From positions 253,429-317,428 of the forward strand of contig NZ_QVMK01000002.1 in assembly GCF_010500995.1 (NCBI RefSeq): a DNA stretch of 64,000 nt, in the 5' to 3' direction. Of the stretch, positions 51,641 through 60,545 are shown piece after piece. Under the pieces are notes generated by a model that ran no database searches, had not been told where the DNA came from, and was given only the letters and a program-made list of their open reading frames with translations. The stretch's first letter is position 1, and each line of letters opens with the position of its first letter. Source of the stretch: Bacteroides sp. 224. Its GTDB lineage: Bacteria; Bacteroidota; Bacteroidia; Bacteroidales; Bacteroidaceae. A program made the position numbers and the translations under genes.

Positions 51641-54600
51641 TTAACTCACAAAATCCTTTGGTAATGCACCAAATTGCTTCTGAAAACATTTAGAAAAATA
51701 AGATGGAGAGTTAAATCCTACCATATAGCAGATTTCATTAACCAGATTCTCTCCTTCATTCAATAACTGAGCTGCTTTCTTGAGACGTTCCAGGCGGAGG
51801 TACTCATTGGGGCTAAGGTCCAGCACTCCTTTCATTTTCCGATAGAAGTTGGAACGACTCATATTTAAAAGAACTGCCATATCATCCATACTGAATTCCG
51901 GATTGGCATAATTCGCCTGAATAACATCATTCAATCTCTTTATAAATTCCTCATCAGCCTTTGTTAAGGCCATAGTATTAGCAGCCACGAAAGGAGACTG
52001 TGCAAAAGCCCGGCGCAACTTCTCTCTGTTTTGAATAAGGTTGGAAGCACAAGCCTGCAAATATTCCACAGAGAAAGGTTTTTCAAGATAGGCATCGGCC
52101 CCCAACTCCATTCCTTCTATTTTAGATTGAATATTTGTTTTCGCCGTCAGCAATATAACAGGGATATGGCTATAATTCAAATCCGATTTAATAGTCTTGC
52201 ACAACTCAAAACCATCCATAACAGGCATTACGATGTCACTAATCACCAGATTTACGTAATTGCCATCCAGTACTTTCAATGCCTCCGCACCATTTGTGGC
52301 AGTTAGCACTGTATATTCTTTAGACAGTTGACGCACGATAAAAGCAAGCATATCCGGGTTATCTTCTGTTACCAACACGGTGGGGTGGTTATCCCGCTTT
52401 TCGGTTTGCTCCACAAAAACTGCATTTGCTATATCTATCTCTACTTCCGGCTCGGGTGTTAGGGTAATGGTGGTATCTTGCACAATGGGTAAGGTTAGGC
52501 AGAAAGTATTATTCTCTTCTCCTTCTGCCATAGTCAGTGTTCCTTGGTGCAGCTCGGCCAATGAGCGAGAGAGGGCTAAACCAATTCCTGTTCCGGTAAT
52601 CACTGTTCCATCCTCTTCGCCATTATAACGAACGAAAGGTTTGAAAATCTCCTCCCTCATTTCATGCGGAACAATCACTCCATCATTCTCTGTCCGGATT
52701 CGGAACGAATTATTATTACCAGCTTCCGGAACCTCCAACGATAGGTGCAGATAAGATTCAGCGTATTTCACTCCATTATTCAGTAAGTTGCTGATAATCT
52801 TTGTAAATGCCTCGCGGTTAACATGGGCATAAAAGTCTTTCTCCGGCACTTGCAGAGTAAAGTTCAGTCCTTTTTGTTTAGCAAGAGAGGTAAAGCGCAG
52901 ATGCGTTTCTTTCAATACTTCTGTTATATTACATTTCGCAAAGTTCAATCGGAATCCCTGACTTTCTGTTTTACGGAAGTCGAGCAATTGGTTTGTCAGA
53001 TTCAGCAACCGCTCTGTGTTTTGCTCCATAACCTTTAAGTCTTCGCGTGTTTCCGCATCAACCTGTTTCTTTAATATGATATTCTCCAACGGACCTTTAA
53101 TCAGTGTTAACGGAGTACGTATCTCATGAGCCACATTCGTAAAGAAATCAATTTTAGCATGATACACTTCGCGTTCCTTTTCTTGCTCAAACTTCTCCAT
53201 TTGCCTGCGATGCTTGTTGTTGCTGCGTCTTTTAAAATAGATCACGGCATACAAAGAACAACCAATAATCAACAAAGCATATATGCAATACGCCCAAACC
53301 GAAAGATAGAAAGGAGGAAGAATATGTACTTTCAACGACACTCCGTTTTCATTCCAAACCCCATCTCCATTAGATACTTTAACCCGAAACGTATAATTAC
53401 CATATCGCAGGTTGGAGTAAGTAATAATGGGACTTTCTCCAATCGTTAGCCAATCTTCGTCAAAGCCAACCAGTTTATACATAATCCGGTTCATATTCGG
53501 CGCCTGAAAATTCAATGCTGCCACCCGGAAAGAGAAAGAGTTCTGATTAGATTGAAGAACCAGTTCGTCGGAAACGGTAATACTCTTTTTTAATGGAGAT
53601 CCCGGATCATCAACATATACTTCTTTTCCAAACAGCAGAAAATCGGTAATGACGATAGAGGGTTGCGACTTGTTCTCCGAAAAGTTCTTGGGGTTAAAAG
53701 CTACAAAGCCGTCGATGCTTCCCAAATAAATGGTACCATCTTCTGCCATAAAGCTTGAACGATAATTAAACTGATCGCCTAACAAGCCATTGGAGGTAGT
53801 ATATACTTTCATGGCTCCGGTGTTAGGCTGAAAACATACCAAGCCATTATTGGTGGTCAGCCAAAAGAGCCCATCCTTATCTTCTACTATCTGATAAACA
53901 ACATCATTGGGTAATCCGGCGGCTAAGCTGTAGCATGTAAAGGTTTCCGTTTCCTGATGAAAGCGGCAAAAGCCTCCTCCTTGTGTAGTCAGCCAGATTT
54001 GCCGGTGAGAATCTTCAAAAACACTTAATATCTTATCATACGGAAGGCTGTTCGGGTCATCGTCTTCATGCAAATAGTTTTTCCATTTCTTCTCACTTAC
54101 ATTATAGCAATAAACACCATTTGCATAAGTAGCCAGCCAGATGTTTCCTCTTGAATCCTCTTTTATATCGTACACAAAACGACCATTCAGTTCCGTTATC
54201 TGGTCAAAATCGTCGGATTGCTTGTTATAACACAACAAACCGAACAAAGTGCCCAAATAGACATCTCCTGTAGTAGTTCGGCAAATGGAGAAAACACTAT
54301 TATCGTTCAGTGAGCGAGGCGAATCTGTTTTCTGGTATGTTTTCACAATAGCTCCGGTGCGTGTATCTACTACCTTCACCCCTTTCGAGAAAGTTCCTAC
54401 CCACAGGTTATCGCCCACCATGCATAAGCCGTGTACATTGGTAAAGGCGCTACTTGGTTCAAAGAAAGAGAAAGTTCTGGTTTTAGGGTTGAAACGATTC
54501 AATCCGCCATCTTCCGTACCAATCCACAGAGTGCCCTGATTATCCATGCAAAACTCACGTACCCGCTTTCCGTGCAAGCCATTTTCTGTTCCCTTCGGGT

Positions 54601-55657
54601 AGTATTTATCGAATTTTGTATAGAAGCGAGGATAATAATTTACGCCACCAAAATAAGAGCCAATCCAAACACCTCCTTCGCGATCTTTACACAATGAATA
54701 GATTGCATTATCCGATAGGGAATAAGGGTCGTTAATTGAGCTACGCAAATGTACATACTTACCTGTACGGAGATTATAGATGTAAAGGCCGGACTCTGTT
54801 CCAATCCACAATTCATGATCGGAAGCAATTAGCAACTCACGGCAAAATACAGATTCCCCGGATTCATCTACCGAAAGTAAATCGCTCAATTTATTGGAAG
54901 TGAGATTTAGCTCTTTTACTCCCCCTTTGGAAGAGCCTACATACAGACAGTTATATGCTCCTTTTACCAAGCATATCACCGCATCATTTGCATAAATTTG
55001 TTTATTATCTACCGGAGAAAGATAGGGATGAAGCGTTTTTAAACGATCTTTCGAATAGAAAAGTCCATCGCCATAGCAGCCTATCCAAAGTGTTCCGCTA
55101 TTGTCGAAAACAAATGTTTGAATATTGGTGGTAAGAAAAGAAAAGTCCTCTAATGTATGGTTATGAAGTTCTCCTGTTTCCAACTCATAGCAGAATAACC
55201 CTTGCGACTCTACTGCAACCCATACACAGCCCTGATTGTCTCCGGAGATGGCAGTTACAGTATGCTCTATCTTGGTATTCTCCATACTCAACTCTGTAAA
55301 ATGCCAGAAGGAATCTTTCTCCGGATCATATACATAAAGCCCTACATCGGTGCCTACCCAGATTTTTCCTTTTGCATCTTCATAGAGTGCTGTAATGAAG
55401 TTATTGCCAATGCTCCGTTGGCTGCGGTCGTCGTGCTTGAACTTACGAAACGACAAGCCATCATATCTATTCAATCCATCTTTGGTGCCAAACCACATAA
55501 AACCCTGCTTATCTTGCAAGATTGTATTTACCGTATTCTGGGATAATCCGTTTTGTACACTTAAGTTTTTGAAATAATAATGCTCATCCCCCACTTGTGC
55601 GTGGCAGATTATCTGGCAACAAATAAAAGACATTAATAGTAGCAGCGTCTTCTTCAT
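51641..55657 (-). CDS. Hybrid two-component system regulator (HTCS)
   Basis: A 1338-residue inner-membrane sensor-regulator in one chain. Start at the ATG 55657 (signal peptide MKKTLLLLMSFICCQIICHA); the frame is open to 55735, but the promoter lies inside that stretch. Order: two seven-bladed Reg_prop propellers (about 30-690), Y_Y_Y domain (about 690-770), one membrane helix (about 785-805), HisKA with His844 (NVAHEIRTPL), HATPase (TGIGLALSRSL), receiver with Asp1141 (VISDIVMPVMDG), and AraC-type DNA-binding domain (about 1235-1338, MDDMAVLLNMSRSNFYRKMK, NEICYMVGFNSPSYFSKCFQ). It senses an oligosaccharide in the periplasm and activates the PUL. A regulon motif precedes its own promoter. Confidence 0.96.
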   Translation of the reverse strand: MKKTLLLLMSFICCQIICHAQVGDEHYYFKNLSVQNGLSQNTVNTILQDKQGFMWFGTKDGLNRYDGLSFRKFKHDDRSQRSIGNNFITALYEDAKGKIWVGTDVGLYVYDPEKDSFWHFTELSMENTKIEHTVTAISGDNQGCVWVAVESQGLFCYELETGELHNHTLEDFSFLTTNIQTFVFDNSGTLWIGCYGDGLFYSKDRLKTLHPYLSPVDNKQIYANDAVICLVKGAYNCLYVGSSKGGVKELNLTSNKLSDLLSVDESGESVFCRELLIASDHELWIGTESGLYIYNLRTGKYVHLRSSINDPYSLSDNAIYSLCKDREGGVWIGSYFGGVNYYPRFYTKFDKYYPKGTENGLHGKRVREFCMDNQGTLWIGTEDGGLNRFNPKTRTFSFFEPSSAFTNVHGLCMVGDNLWVGTFSKGVKVVDTRTGAIVKTYQKTDSPRSLNDNSVFSICRTTTGDVYLGTLFGLLCYNKQSDDFDQITELNGRFVYDIKEDSRGNIWLATYANGVYCYNVSEKKWKNYLHEDDDPNSLPYDKILSVFEDSHRQIWLTTQGGGFCRFHQETETFTCYSLAAGLPNDVVYQIVEDKDGLFWLTTNNGLVCFQPNTGAMKVYTTSNGLLGDQFNYRSSFMAEDGTIYLGSIDGFVAFNPKNFSENKSQPSIVITDFLLFGKEVYVDDPGSPLKKSITVSDELVLQSNQNSFSFRVAALNFQAPNMNRIMYKLVGFDEDWLTIGESPIITYSNLRYGNYTFRVKVSNGDGVWNENGVSLKVHILPPFYLSVWAYCIYALLIIGCSLYAVIYFKRRSNNKHRRQMEKFEQEKEREVYHAKIDFFTNVAHEIRTPLTLIKGPLENIILKKQVDAETREDLKVMEQNTERLLNLTNQLLDFRKTESQGFRLNFAKCNITEVLKETHLRFTSLAKQKGLNFTLQVPEKDFYAHVNREAFTKIISNLLNNGVKYAESYLHLSLEVPEAGNNNSFRIRTENDGVIVPHEMREEIFKPFVRYNGEEDGTVITGTGIGLALSRSLAELHQGTLTMAEGEENNTFCLTLPIVQDTTITLTPEPEVEIDIANAVFVEQTEKRDNHPTVLVTEDNPDMLAFIVRQLSKEYTVLTATNGAEALKVLDGNYVNLVISDIVMPVMDGFELCKTIKSDLNYSHIPVILLTAKTNIQSKIEGMELGADAYLEKPFSVEYLQACASNLIQNREKLRRAFAQSPFVAANTMALTKADEEFIKRLNDVIQANYANPEFSMDDMAVLLNMSRSNFYRKMKGVLDLSPNEYLRLERLKKAAQLLNEGENLVNEICYMVGFNSPSYFSKCFQKQFGALPKDFVS

Positions 55658-55689
55658 ACTACGTGTATTCCGGTTTCGATTTGAGTTAC

Positions 55690-55697
55690 CAAATGTA
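55690..55697 (-). promoter_or_regulatory. -7 box of the HTCS gene
   Basis: On the minus strand: TACATTTG, an exact match and identical to the susCD operon box. It is 33 bp upstream of the chosen ATG, which supports that start over the one at 55735. Confidence 0.6.
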
Positions 55698-55732
55698 GGC
55701 AAAAGAAGGGCATAAAAATAGAAAATGCGTCC

Positions 55733-55754
55733 CAATGAATGAAAGAATAGTCTC
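55733..55754 (-). promoter_or_regulatory. Candidate HTCS operator, site C (autoregulation)
   Basis: Plus-strand sequence begins CAATGAATGAAAGAATAGTC. It differs from site A at four positions in the 22 bp and lies at the same 36-bp distance from the -7 box as sites A and B. Confidence 0.6.
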
Positions 55755-55823
55755 TTTTAGTGAAGAGTGAAGAGTGAAAAGATTTTGCTATTCACTTTTC
55801 ACTATTCACTCTTCACTTTTATC
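55755..55823. repeat. Imperfect palindrome, GTGAA family
   Basis: The left arm (55755-55781) is TTTTAGTGAAGAGTGAAGAG and on. The right arm (55788-55823) is CTATTCACTTTTCACTATTC and on. It directly abuts operator site C and ends just before the pepP-like stop. It probably terminates the leftward aminopeptidase transcript before the HTCS promoter. Confidence 0.8.
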
Positions 55824-55832
55824 TATTAACTA

Positions 55833-57209
55833 TTATTTCCTCACTGCTTCCACCTCATCCGGTGTAATTGGCACATAGCTTCCTAAACGGCGAGAGCCAT
55901 CTGCTGTAATCAGATAGTCTTCTTCGTTTCTGATGCCGCCAAAGTCTTTGTAGGTTTCCATCAAATCATAGTTGAGGAAGTCCATGAATTTCTTTTCGGC
56001 TTTCCATTTATCCATCAATTCGGGAATAAAATAGATACCGGGTTCTACGGTCAATACAAAACCGGCCTCCAATGTACGTCCCAAACGAAGAGACTTGCGC
56101 CCGAATTGGGTACTTCTTGGCTGCCCGTCATAGCCAACCCAGGTTTCGCCAAGGTTCTCCATGTCATGCACATCAAGTCCCATCATGTGGCCTAACCCAT
56201 GCGGATAGAACATCGCATAAGCGCCTTCTCTTAGGGCATCCTCTACATTTCCTTTCATTAAGCCCAAGCCTTTTAAGCCTTCTATCATCACGCGGGCAGA
56301 TTGCTCATATACTTCCATATAAGTAATTCCGGGGCGCAATGCTTTTACTGATGCGTGATGCATGGCGTTTTGTATTTCAATTACTTCGCGTTGGCGAGTC
56401 GTAAAAGTTTTATCTGCCGGGAAAGTAGACGACATGTCTCCTGCATACCCCATTTCTGTTTCGGCTCCTGCATCTATAAGGAACAAATCGCCCGATTTCA
56501 CCGTATTTCCATGATAGTGATTATGCAATGTTTGTCCATTGACAGTAGCAATAGTAGGGAAAGAAAGAGCGCCACCTTTAGATAAAGCAATGGCTTCCAT
56601 AGCACCGGCTATTTCATATTCCTTCATGCCGGGGCGAAGCATCTTTATAGCAGCAATATGCATTTCGGCAGTAATATCACAAGCTTTCTCTATTTCTACA
56701 ATTTCCTCGGCGGTTTTGTAGTTTCTTTGGTTTACAACTGCCCGGATAAAAGGCACGGAAGCTTCTTGCTTGGCAAAAGGTATATTCAGCCATTCGAGTA
56801 GTTTAATTTGATGTTCCGGACGATAAGGAGGCAAATAATGAATAGCCTGTCCTTTTGCTGCTGCCTTTTGCAAATAATCTGTCAGAGTAGCAGCAGGAAG
56901 CGTATGCATCACCCCTACCCGTTCGCTTTTCTCTTTTAAGGTAGGTTGAACCCCCATCCATACGATGGAATCGATGGTAAGTTCATCTCCAAAGATGATT
57001 TCTTTATCTTCATCAATATCAATTACAGCCGAAAGCCCGGCAAATGATAGCCCGAAGTAATATAAAAAAGTAGAATCCTGACGATAACGGTAAGTGTTAT
57101 CAGCATAGTTCATCCCCGTTTCATCATTGCCTAAAAACAATAGAAGACCGGAGCCTAACGTTTTTTTCAATTGCGCTCTGCGCTGAATATATGTTTCTTT
57201 GTTAAACAT
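55833..57209 (-). CDS. pepP: Xaa-Pro aminopeptidase (M24B, aminopeptidase P family)
   Basis: About 458 residues from the ATG at 57209 (MFNKETYIQRRAQL, the family start); an in-frame ATG 12 codons upstream (57245) is less likely. The N-terminal creatinase-like domain (LLLFLGNDETGMNYADNTYR) is followed by the pita-bread fold with dinuclear metal ligands: Asp in FLIDAGAETEMGYAGDMSST, His in YPHGLGHMMGLDVHD, Glu in LTVEPGIYFIP and Glu in GGIRNEEDYLIT. It cleaves N-terminal residues before proline, in the cytosol. Divergent from rpoN. Confidence 0.93.
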   Translation of the reverse strand: MFNKETYIQRRAQLKKTLGSGLLLFLGNDETGMNYADNTYRYRQDSTFLYYFGLSFAGLSAVIDIDEDKEIIFGDELTIDSIVWMGVQPTLKEKSERVGVMHTLPAATLTDYLQKAAAKGQAIHYLPPYRPEHQIKLLEWLNIPFAKQEASVPFIRAVVNQRNYKTAEEIVEIEKACDITAEMHIAAIKMLRPGMKEYEIAGAMEAIALSKGGALSFPTIATVNGQTLHNHYHGNTVKSGDLFLIDAGAETEMGYAGDMSSTFPADKTFTTRQREVIEIQNAMHHASVKALRPGITYMEVYEQSARVMIEGLKGLGLMKGNVEDALREGAYAMFYPHGLGHMMGLDVHDMENLGETWVGYDGQPRSTQFGRKSLRLGRTLEAGFVLTVEPGIYFIPELMDKWKAEKKFMDFLNYDLMETYKDFGGIRNEEDYLITADGSRRLGSYVPITPDEVEAVRK

Positions 57210-57316
57210 AAGGGTTAGTTTATAAGGTTTATAGAATAGTGACAAACTTACATAAAAATCTCCTATTTATAAAGGAGTTGGGTAAAAATAAGCATCTTTT
57301 AGTAAGTGGCATCCAA

Positions 57317-57330
57317 AGGTATATATACCT
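57317..57330. promoter_or_regulatory. 14-bp perfect palindrome, possible operator
   Basis: AGGTATATATACCT is a perfect palindrome midway between the divergent pepP and rpoN starts. A second inverted repeat, ATACTT-6-AAGTAT, lies at 57370-57387. Either could bind a dimeric regulator; no family is suggested by the sequence. Confidence 0.35.
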
Positions 57331-57415
57331 AAGCATCCTAAAAGTACAAGCCTAAGATTAACATATCATATACTTATTTCCAAGTATGCTAATTAGGAAT
57401 CTCAATTTAAATAAT

Positions 57416-57423
57416 TACATTTG
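57416..57423 (+). promoter_or_regulatory. -7 box of the rpoN operon
   Basis: TACATTTG, an exact TAnnTTTG match, 27 bp upstream of the rpoN ATG. No clear -33 TTTG is seen. Confidence 0.5.
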
Positions 57424-57449
57424 TACCACCAAACCGAACAATTTATAAT

Positions 57450-58916
57450 ATGGTACAAGGTTCTCGTCAGATACAGTCGCAAAGCCAGCAACAGGTACAG
57501 ACGCTTTCACCGCAACAAATTCTGGTAGTAAAACTACTTGAACTGCCTGCTGTTGAACTGGAAGACCGTATACATGCCGAATTATTAGAAAACCCTGCCC
57601 TTGAGGAAGGAAAAGATGATACTTCCGACAACATATCCGACAGCGAAGATATACCCGGCGAAGGAACGGAAGACAATGTTGAATATGATTCGCTCAATGA
57701 TTATTTAACAGAAGATGATATACCCGATTATAAACTACAAGAGCGAAACCACTCTAAAGATGAGAAAGCAGAAGACATTCCTTTCTCGGACACGACTTCT
57801 TTTTATGAGCTTTTAAAGCAACAACTTAATGAGCTCAACCTCGATGAACACCAACGTGAACTAACCGAATATCTAATCGGTTCTTTAGATGACGACGGCC
57901 TGCTCCGTAAATCTCTTGAGAGCATAAGCGATGAGTTAGCCATCTATGTAGGTATTAATGCCACGGAACAGGAATTAGAAGACTGTTTGAAAATTATACA
58001 GGATTTTGATCCTCCCGGCTTGGGGGCACGCGACTTGCAAGAGTGTTTATTAATACAAATTAAGCACAAAGAGAACACTCCACTCCGGCAAATACAGCAA
58101 GATATTATCAAAAAATGTTATGAGGAATTTACTCGTAAGCATTGGGATAAGATTAAGCAAAAGCTCAACCTTAGCGACGAAGATTTTGAAAAGGCCATTA
58201 ACGAGATAACTAAGCTAAATCCGCGTCCGGGAAGTTCCATGGGCGAAGTTGTCGGTCGAAGCATGCATCAAATCATTCCGGACTTTATCGTGGAAACAAT
58301 GGATGATAATTCCATCACGATTAACCTGAACAACCGGAACATACCGGAACTACGCATGAACCGCGATTTCAGGGATATGCTTGAGGAACATACCAAAAAC
58401 AGAAGCAATCAATCGAAGGAATCGAAAGATGCCATGATGTTTCTGAAACAGAAAATTGATGCCGCACAAGGTTTCATTGATGCCGTAAAGCAACGGCAAA
58501 ATACGCTGATGACCACCATGCAGGCTATCGTTGATTTGCAACGCCCCTTCTTTCTGGAAGGAGATGAATCATTGCTTCGCCCCATGATACTGAAAGATGT
58601 AGCAGAGCGCACCGGACTGGATATATCTACCATATCTCGTGTAAGCAACAGCAAATATGCGCAAACCAATTATGGTATTTATTCTCTTAAATTCTTCTTT
58701 AGCGATGGTTATGTAACGGAAGACGGAGAAGAGCTCTCCGTACGGGAAATTAAAAAGATACTCAAAGAGTGTATTGATAAAGAGAACAAGAAAAAGCCCC
58801 TCACCGACGAGGAACTGACTGATATACTAAAAGAAAAAGGCTACCCGATAGCGCGCCGTACTGTGGCTAAATATCGTCAGCAACTAAATATTCCGGTGGC
58901 ACGATTAAGGAAGTAA
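57450..58916 (+). CDS. rpoN: RNA polymerase sigma-54 factor
   Basis: A 488-residue sigma-54. The glutamine-rich region I (QIQSQSQQQVQTLSPQQILV) binds activator and polymerase. An acidic region II follows (about 50-105). The core-binding region and helix-turn-helix (ERTGLDISTISRVSNSKYAQ) come next. The C-terminal RpoN box is ARRTVAKYRQ near residue 475, which recognises the -24 promoter element. It is expected to act with AAA+ activators. First gene of a rightward group with small gaps (PAP2-like, gcvH, purE, ispG). Confidence 0.96.
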   Translation: MVQGSRQIQSQSQQQVQTLSPQQILVVKLLELPAVELEDRIHAELLENPALEEGKDDTSDNISDSEDIPGEGTEDNVEYDSLNDYLTEDDIPDYKLQERNHSKDEKAEDIPFSDTTSFYELLKQQLNELNLDEHQRELTEYLIGSLDDDGLLRKSLESISDELAIYVGINATEQELEDCLKIIQDFDPPGLGARDLQECLLIQIKHKENTPLRQIQQDIIKKCYEEFTRKHWDKIKQKLNLSDEDFEKAINEITKLNPRPGSSMGEVVGRSMHQIIPDFIVETMDDNSITINLNNRNIPELRMNRDFRDMLEEHTKNRSNQSKESKDAMMFLKQKIDAAQGFIDAVKQRQNTLMTTMQAIVDLQRPFFLEGDESLLRPMILKDVAERTGLDISTISRVSNSKYAQTNYGIYSLKFFFSDGYVTEDGEELSVREIKKILKECIDKENKKKPLTDEELTDILKEKGYPIARRTVAKYRQQLNIPVARLRK

Positions 58917-58950
58917 CTAATTATATAAATATTCAAATTCAGACATCATA

Positions 58951-59613
58951 ATGGAAAAAGAATCCAAGGTTGAAAAAATACTTATCAAAACATCTAAGGT
59001 CATTTCGGGGGTATTTACTCCTTTTATCATTCCTTCTGCGGCATTTCTTTTTCTGTTTCTTTTTTCTTATCTACGTATAATGCCACTTCAATACAAGTTG
59101 GTTGTACTGGGCATTGTATATTGTTTCACCGTTCTGCTTCCCGTAGTTGTTATTTTTGTATACGGAAGAATCAATGGGCTCTCTCTGCAAGAACTTAGCG
59201 ACCGCAAAAAGAGGCTTATACCTTATCTGTTAGCCATCATCTCTTATGTGTTTTGTACAGTAATGATGTACCGGCTGAATATACCTTCTTATATGACCGG
59301 TATTATATTGACTTCTCTTATTGTTATGGTTGTGTTTACCATTATAAATTTTAAATGGAAGTTAAGTGCACACTTAGGTGGCATGGGGATAGCGGTTGGC
59401 TGCATTGTTTCTTTCAGCGCGCTATTCGGATACAATCCGGTATGGTGGCTCTCGCTCATTATTCTGATAACCGGCTTAGTAGGCTCTGCACGGATCATTT
59501 TAAATCAACATAGTTTAAGCGAGACTCTGAGCGGCTTTACCGTTGGGCTTATCTGCTCTTTATTAGTATTGCATCCGGCATGCAATTTCTACTTTAGATA
59601 TCTTCTTTTTTAA
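58951..59613 (+). CDS. PAP2-like integral membrane protein
   Basis: A 220-residue protein with about six hydrophobic helices. [15 protein letters not shown] (about 132-146) and [19 protein letters not shown] (about 180-198) resemble the SGH and SR-x5-H-x3-D motifs of PAP2-type lipid phosphatases. The match is degenerate: Ser-Ala-His replaces Ser-Gly-His, and a Glu stands where an Asp is common. It may be a phosphatase of a lipid carrier such as undecaprenyl diphosphate, or an inactive relative. It follows rpoN by 34 nt. Confidence 0.65.
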   Translation: MEKESKVEKILIKTSKVISGVFTPFIIPSAAFLFLFLFSYLRIMPLQYKLVVLGIVYCFTVLLPVVVIFVYGRINGLSLQELSDRKKRLIPYLLAIISYVFCTVMMYRLNIPSYMTGIILTSLIVMVVFTIINFKWKLSAHLGGMGIAVGCIVSFSALFGYNPVWWLSLIILITGLVGSARIILNQHSLSETLSGFTVGLICSLLVLHPACNFYFRYLLF

Positions 59614-59641
59614 TTATATTAACCCCCTAAATTTATTTATT

Positions 59642-60022
59642 ATGAACATTCCAAATGAATTGAAGTACACCAAAGAACATGAATGGGTACGCGTAGAAGG
59701 AGAGATAGCTTATATCGGCATCACAGATTATGCCCAAAATCAATTAGGCGACATCGTGTTTGTTGATATAAACACAGTAGGCGAAACATTAGATGCAGGA
59801 GAGGTATTCGGTACTATCGAGGTAGTGAAAACCATTTCTGATCTCTTCCTTCCTATAAGTGGTGAGGTTCTGGAGGTGAACGATACACTGGAAGCAGCCC
59901 CCGAACTGGTAAATAAAGATCCTTATGGAGAAGGATGGATTATTAAACTGAAACCTGCTGACTTGTCGCAATTAGACACTCTACTGGACGCTGAAGGCTA
60001 TAAAGAAATTGTAAACGAATAA
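59642..60022 (+). CDS. gcvH: Glycine cleavage system H protein
   Basis: A 126-residue lipoyl carrier. The lipoyl lysine is Lys63 in [16 protein letters not shown]. The flanking [20 protein letters not shown] and [16 protein letters not shown] are standard. It carries the aminomethyl group between the P, T and L proteins in glycine breakdown; those genes are not in the window. It ends 1 nt before purE. Confidence 0.96.
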   Translation: MNIPNELKYTKEHEWVRVEGEIAYIGITDYAQNQLGDIVFVDINTVGETLDAGEVFGTIEVVKTISDLFLPISGEVLEVNDTLEAAPELVNKDPYGEGWIIKLKPADLSQLDTLLDAEGYKEIVNE

Positions 60023-60023
60023 T

Positions 60024-60530
60024 ATGAACCCAATTGTAAGTATCATCATGGGAAGCACTTCCGATCTTCCCGTGATGGAAAAAGCAGCACAACTGCTGAA
60101 TGAATTAGAAGTTCCGTTCGAAATGAACGCATTATCTGCTCACCGTACACCGGAAGCAGTGGAAGAGTTTGCCAAGAATGCTCACAAACGTGGCATTAAG
60201 GTTATCATTGCCGCAGCAGGAATGGCCGCTCACCTCCCCGGGGTGATTGCCGCCTCTACCCCACTGCCCGTAATAGGTGTGCCCATCAAATCATCTCTTG
60301 ATGGCATGGATGCCCTTTTAGCTATCGTACAAATGCCTCCGGGTATCCCTGTAGCTACCGTAGGCATTAATGGCGCGCTGAATGCTGCTATTCTGGCGGT
60401 ACAAATGCTTTCGCTGGGAAATAAGGAACTGGAAGGAAAGTTCATTGCTTACAAGGAAAGTTTAAAAAAGAAAATCGTTCAGGCAAACGAAGAACTTAAA
60501 GAGGTGAAGTATCCGTTTAAAACAAATTAA
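60024..60530 (+). CDS. purE: N5-carboxyaminoimidazole ribonucleotide mutase
   Basis: A 168-residue class I PurE. IIMGSTSDLPVMEKAAQLL supplies the phosphate site. His40 in ALSAHRTPE is the catalytic base. AAAGMAAHLPGVIAA and GVPIKSSLDGMDALLAIVQM complete the site. It moves the carboxyl group of N5-CAIR to give CAIR in purine synthesis. It starts 1 nt after the gcvH stop, so the two are probably translated together. Confidence 0.96.
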   Translation: MNPIVSIIMGSTSDLPVMEKAAQLLNELEVPFEMNALSAHRTPEAVEEFAKNAHKRGIKVIIAAAGMAAHLPGVIAASTPLPVIGVPIKSSLDGMDALLAIVQMPPGIPVATVGINGALNAAILAVQMLSLGNKELEGKFIAYKESLKKKIVQANEELKEVKYPFKTN

Positions 60531-60545
60531 GAAGCCTCTTCCATC

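Noticed and set aside
55658-55735. Longer HTCS protein starting at 55735
   Set aside because: The 26 extra residues are not signal-like, and the -7 box and operator lie inside this stretch; the ATG at 55657 begins a normal signal peptide.
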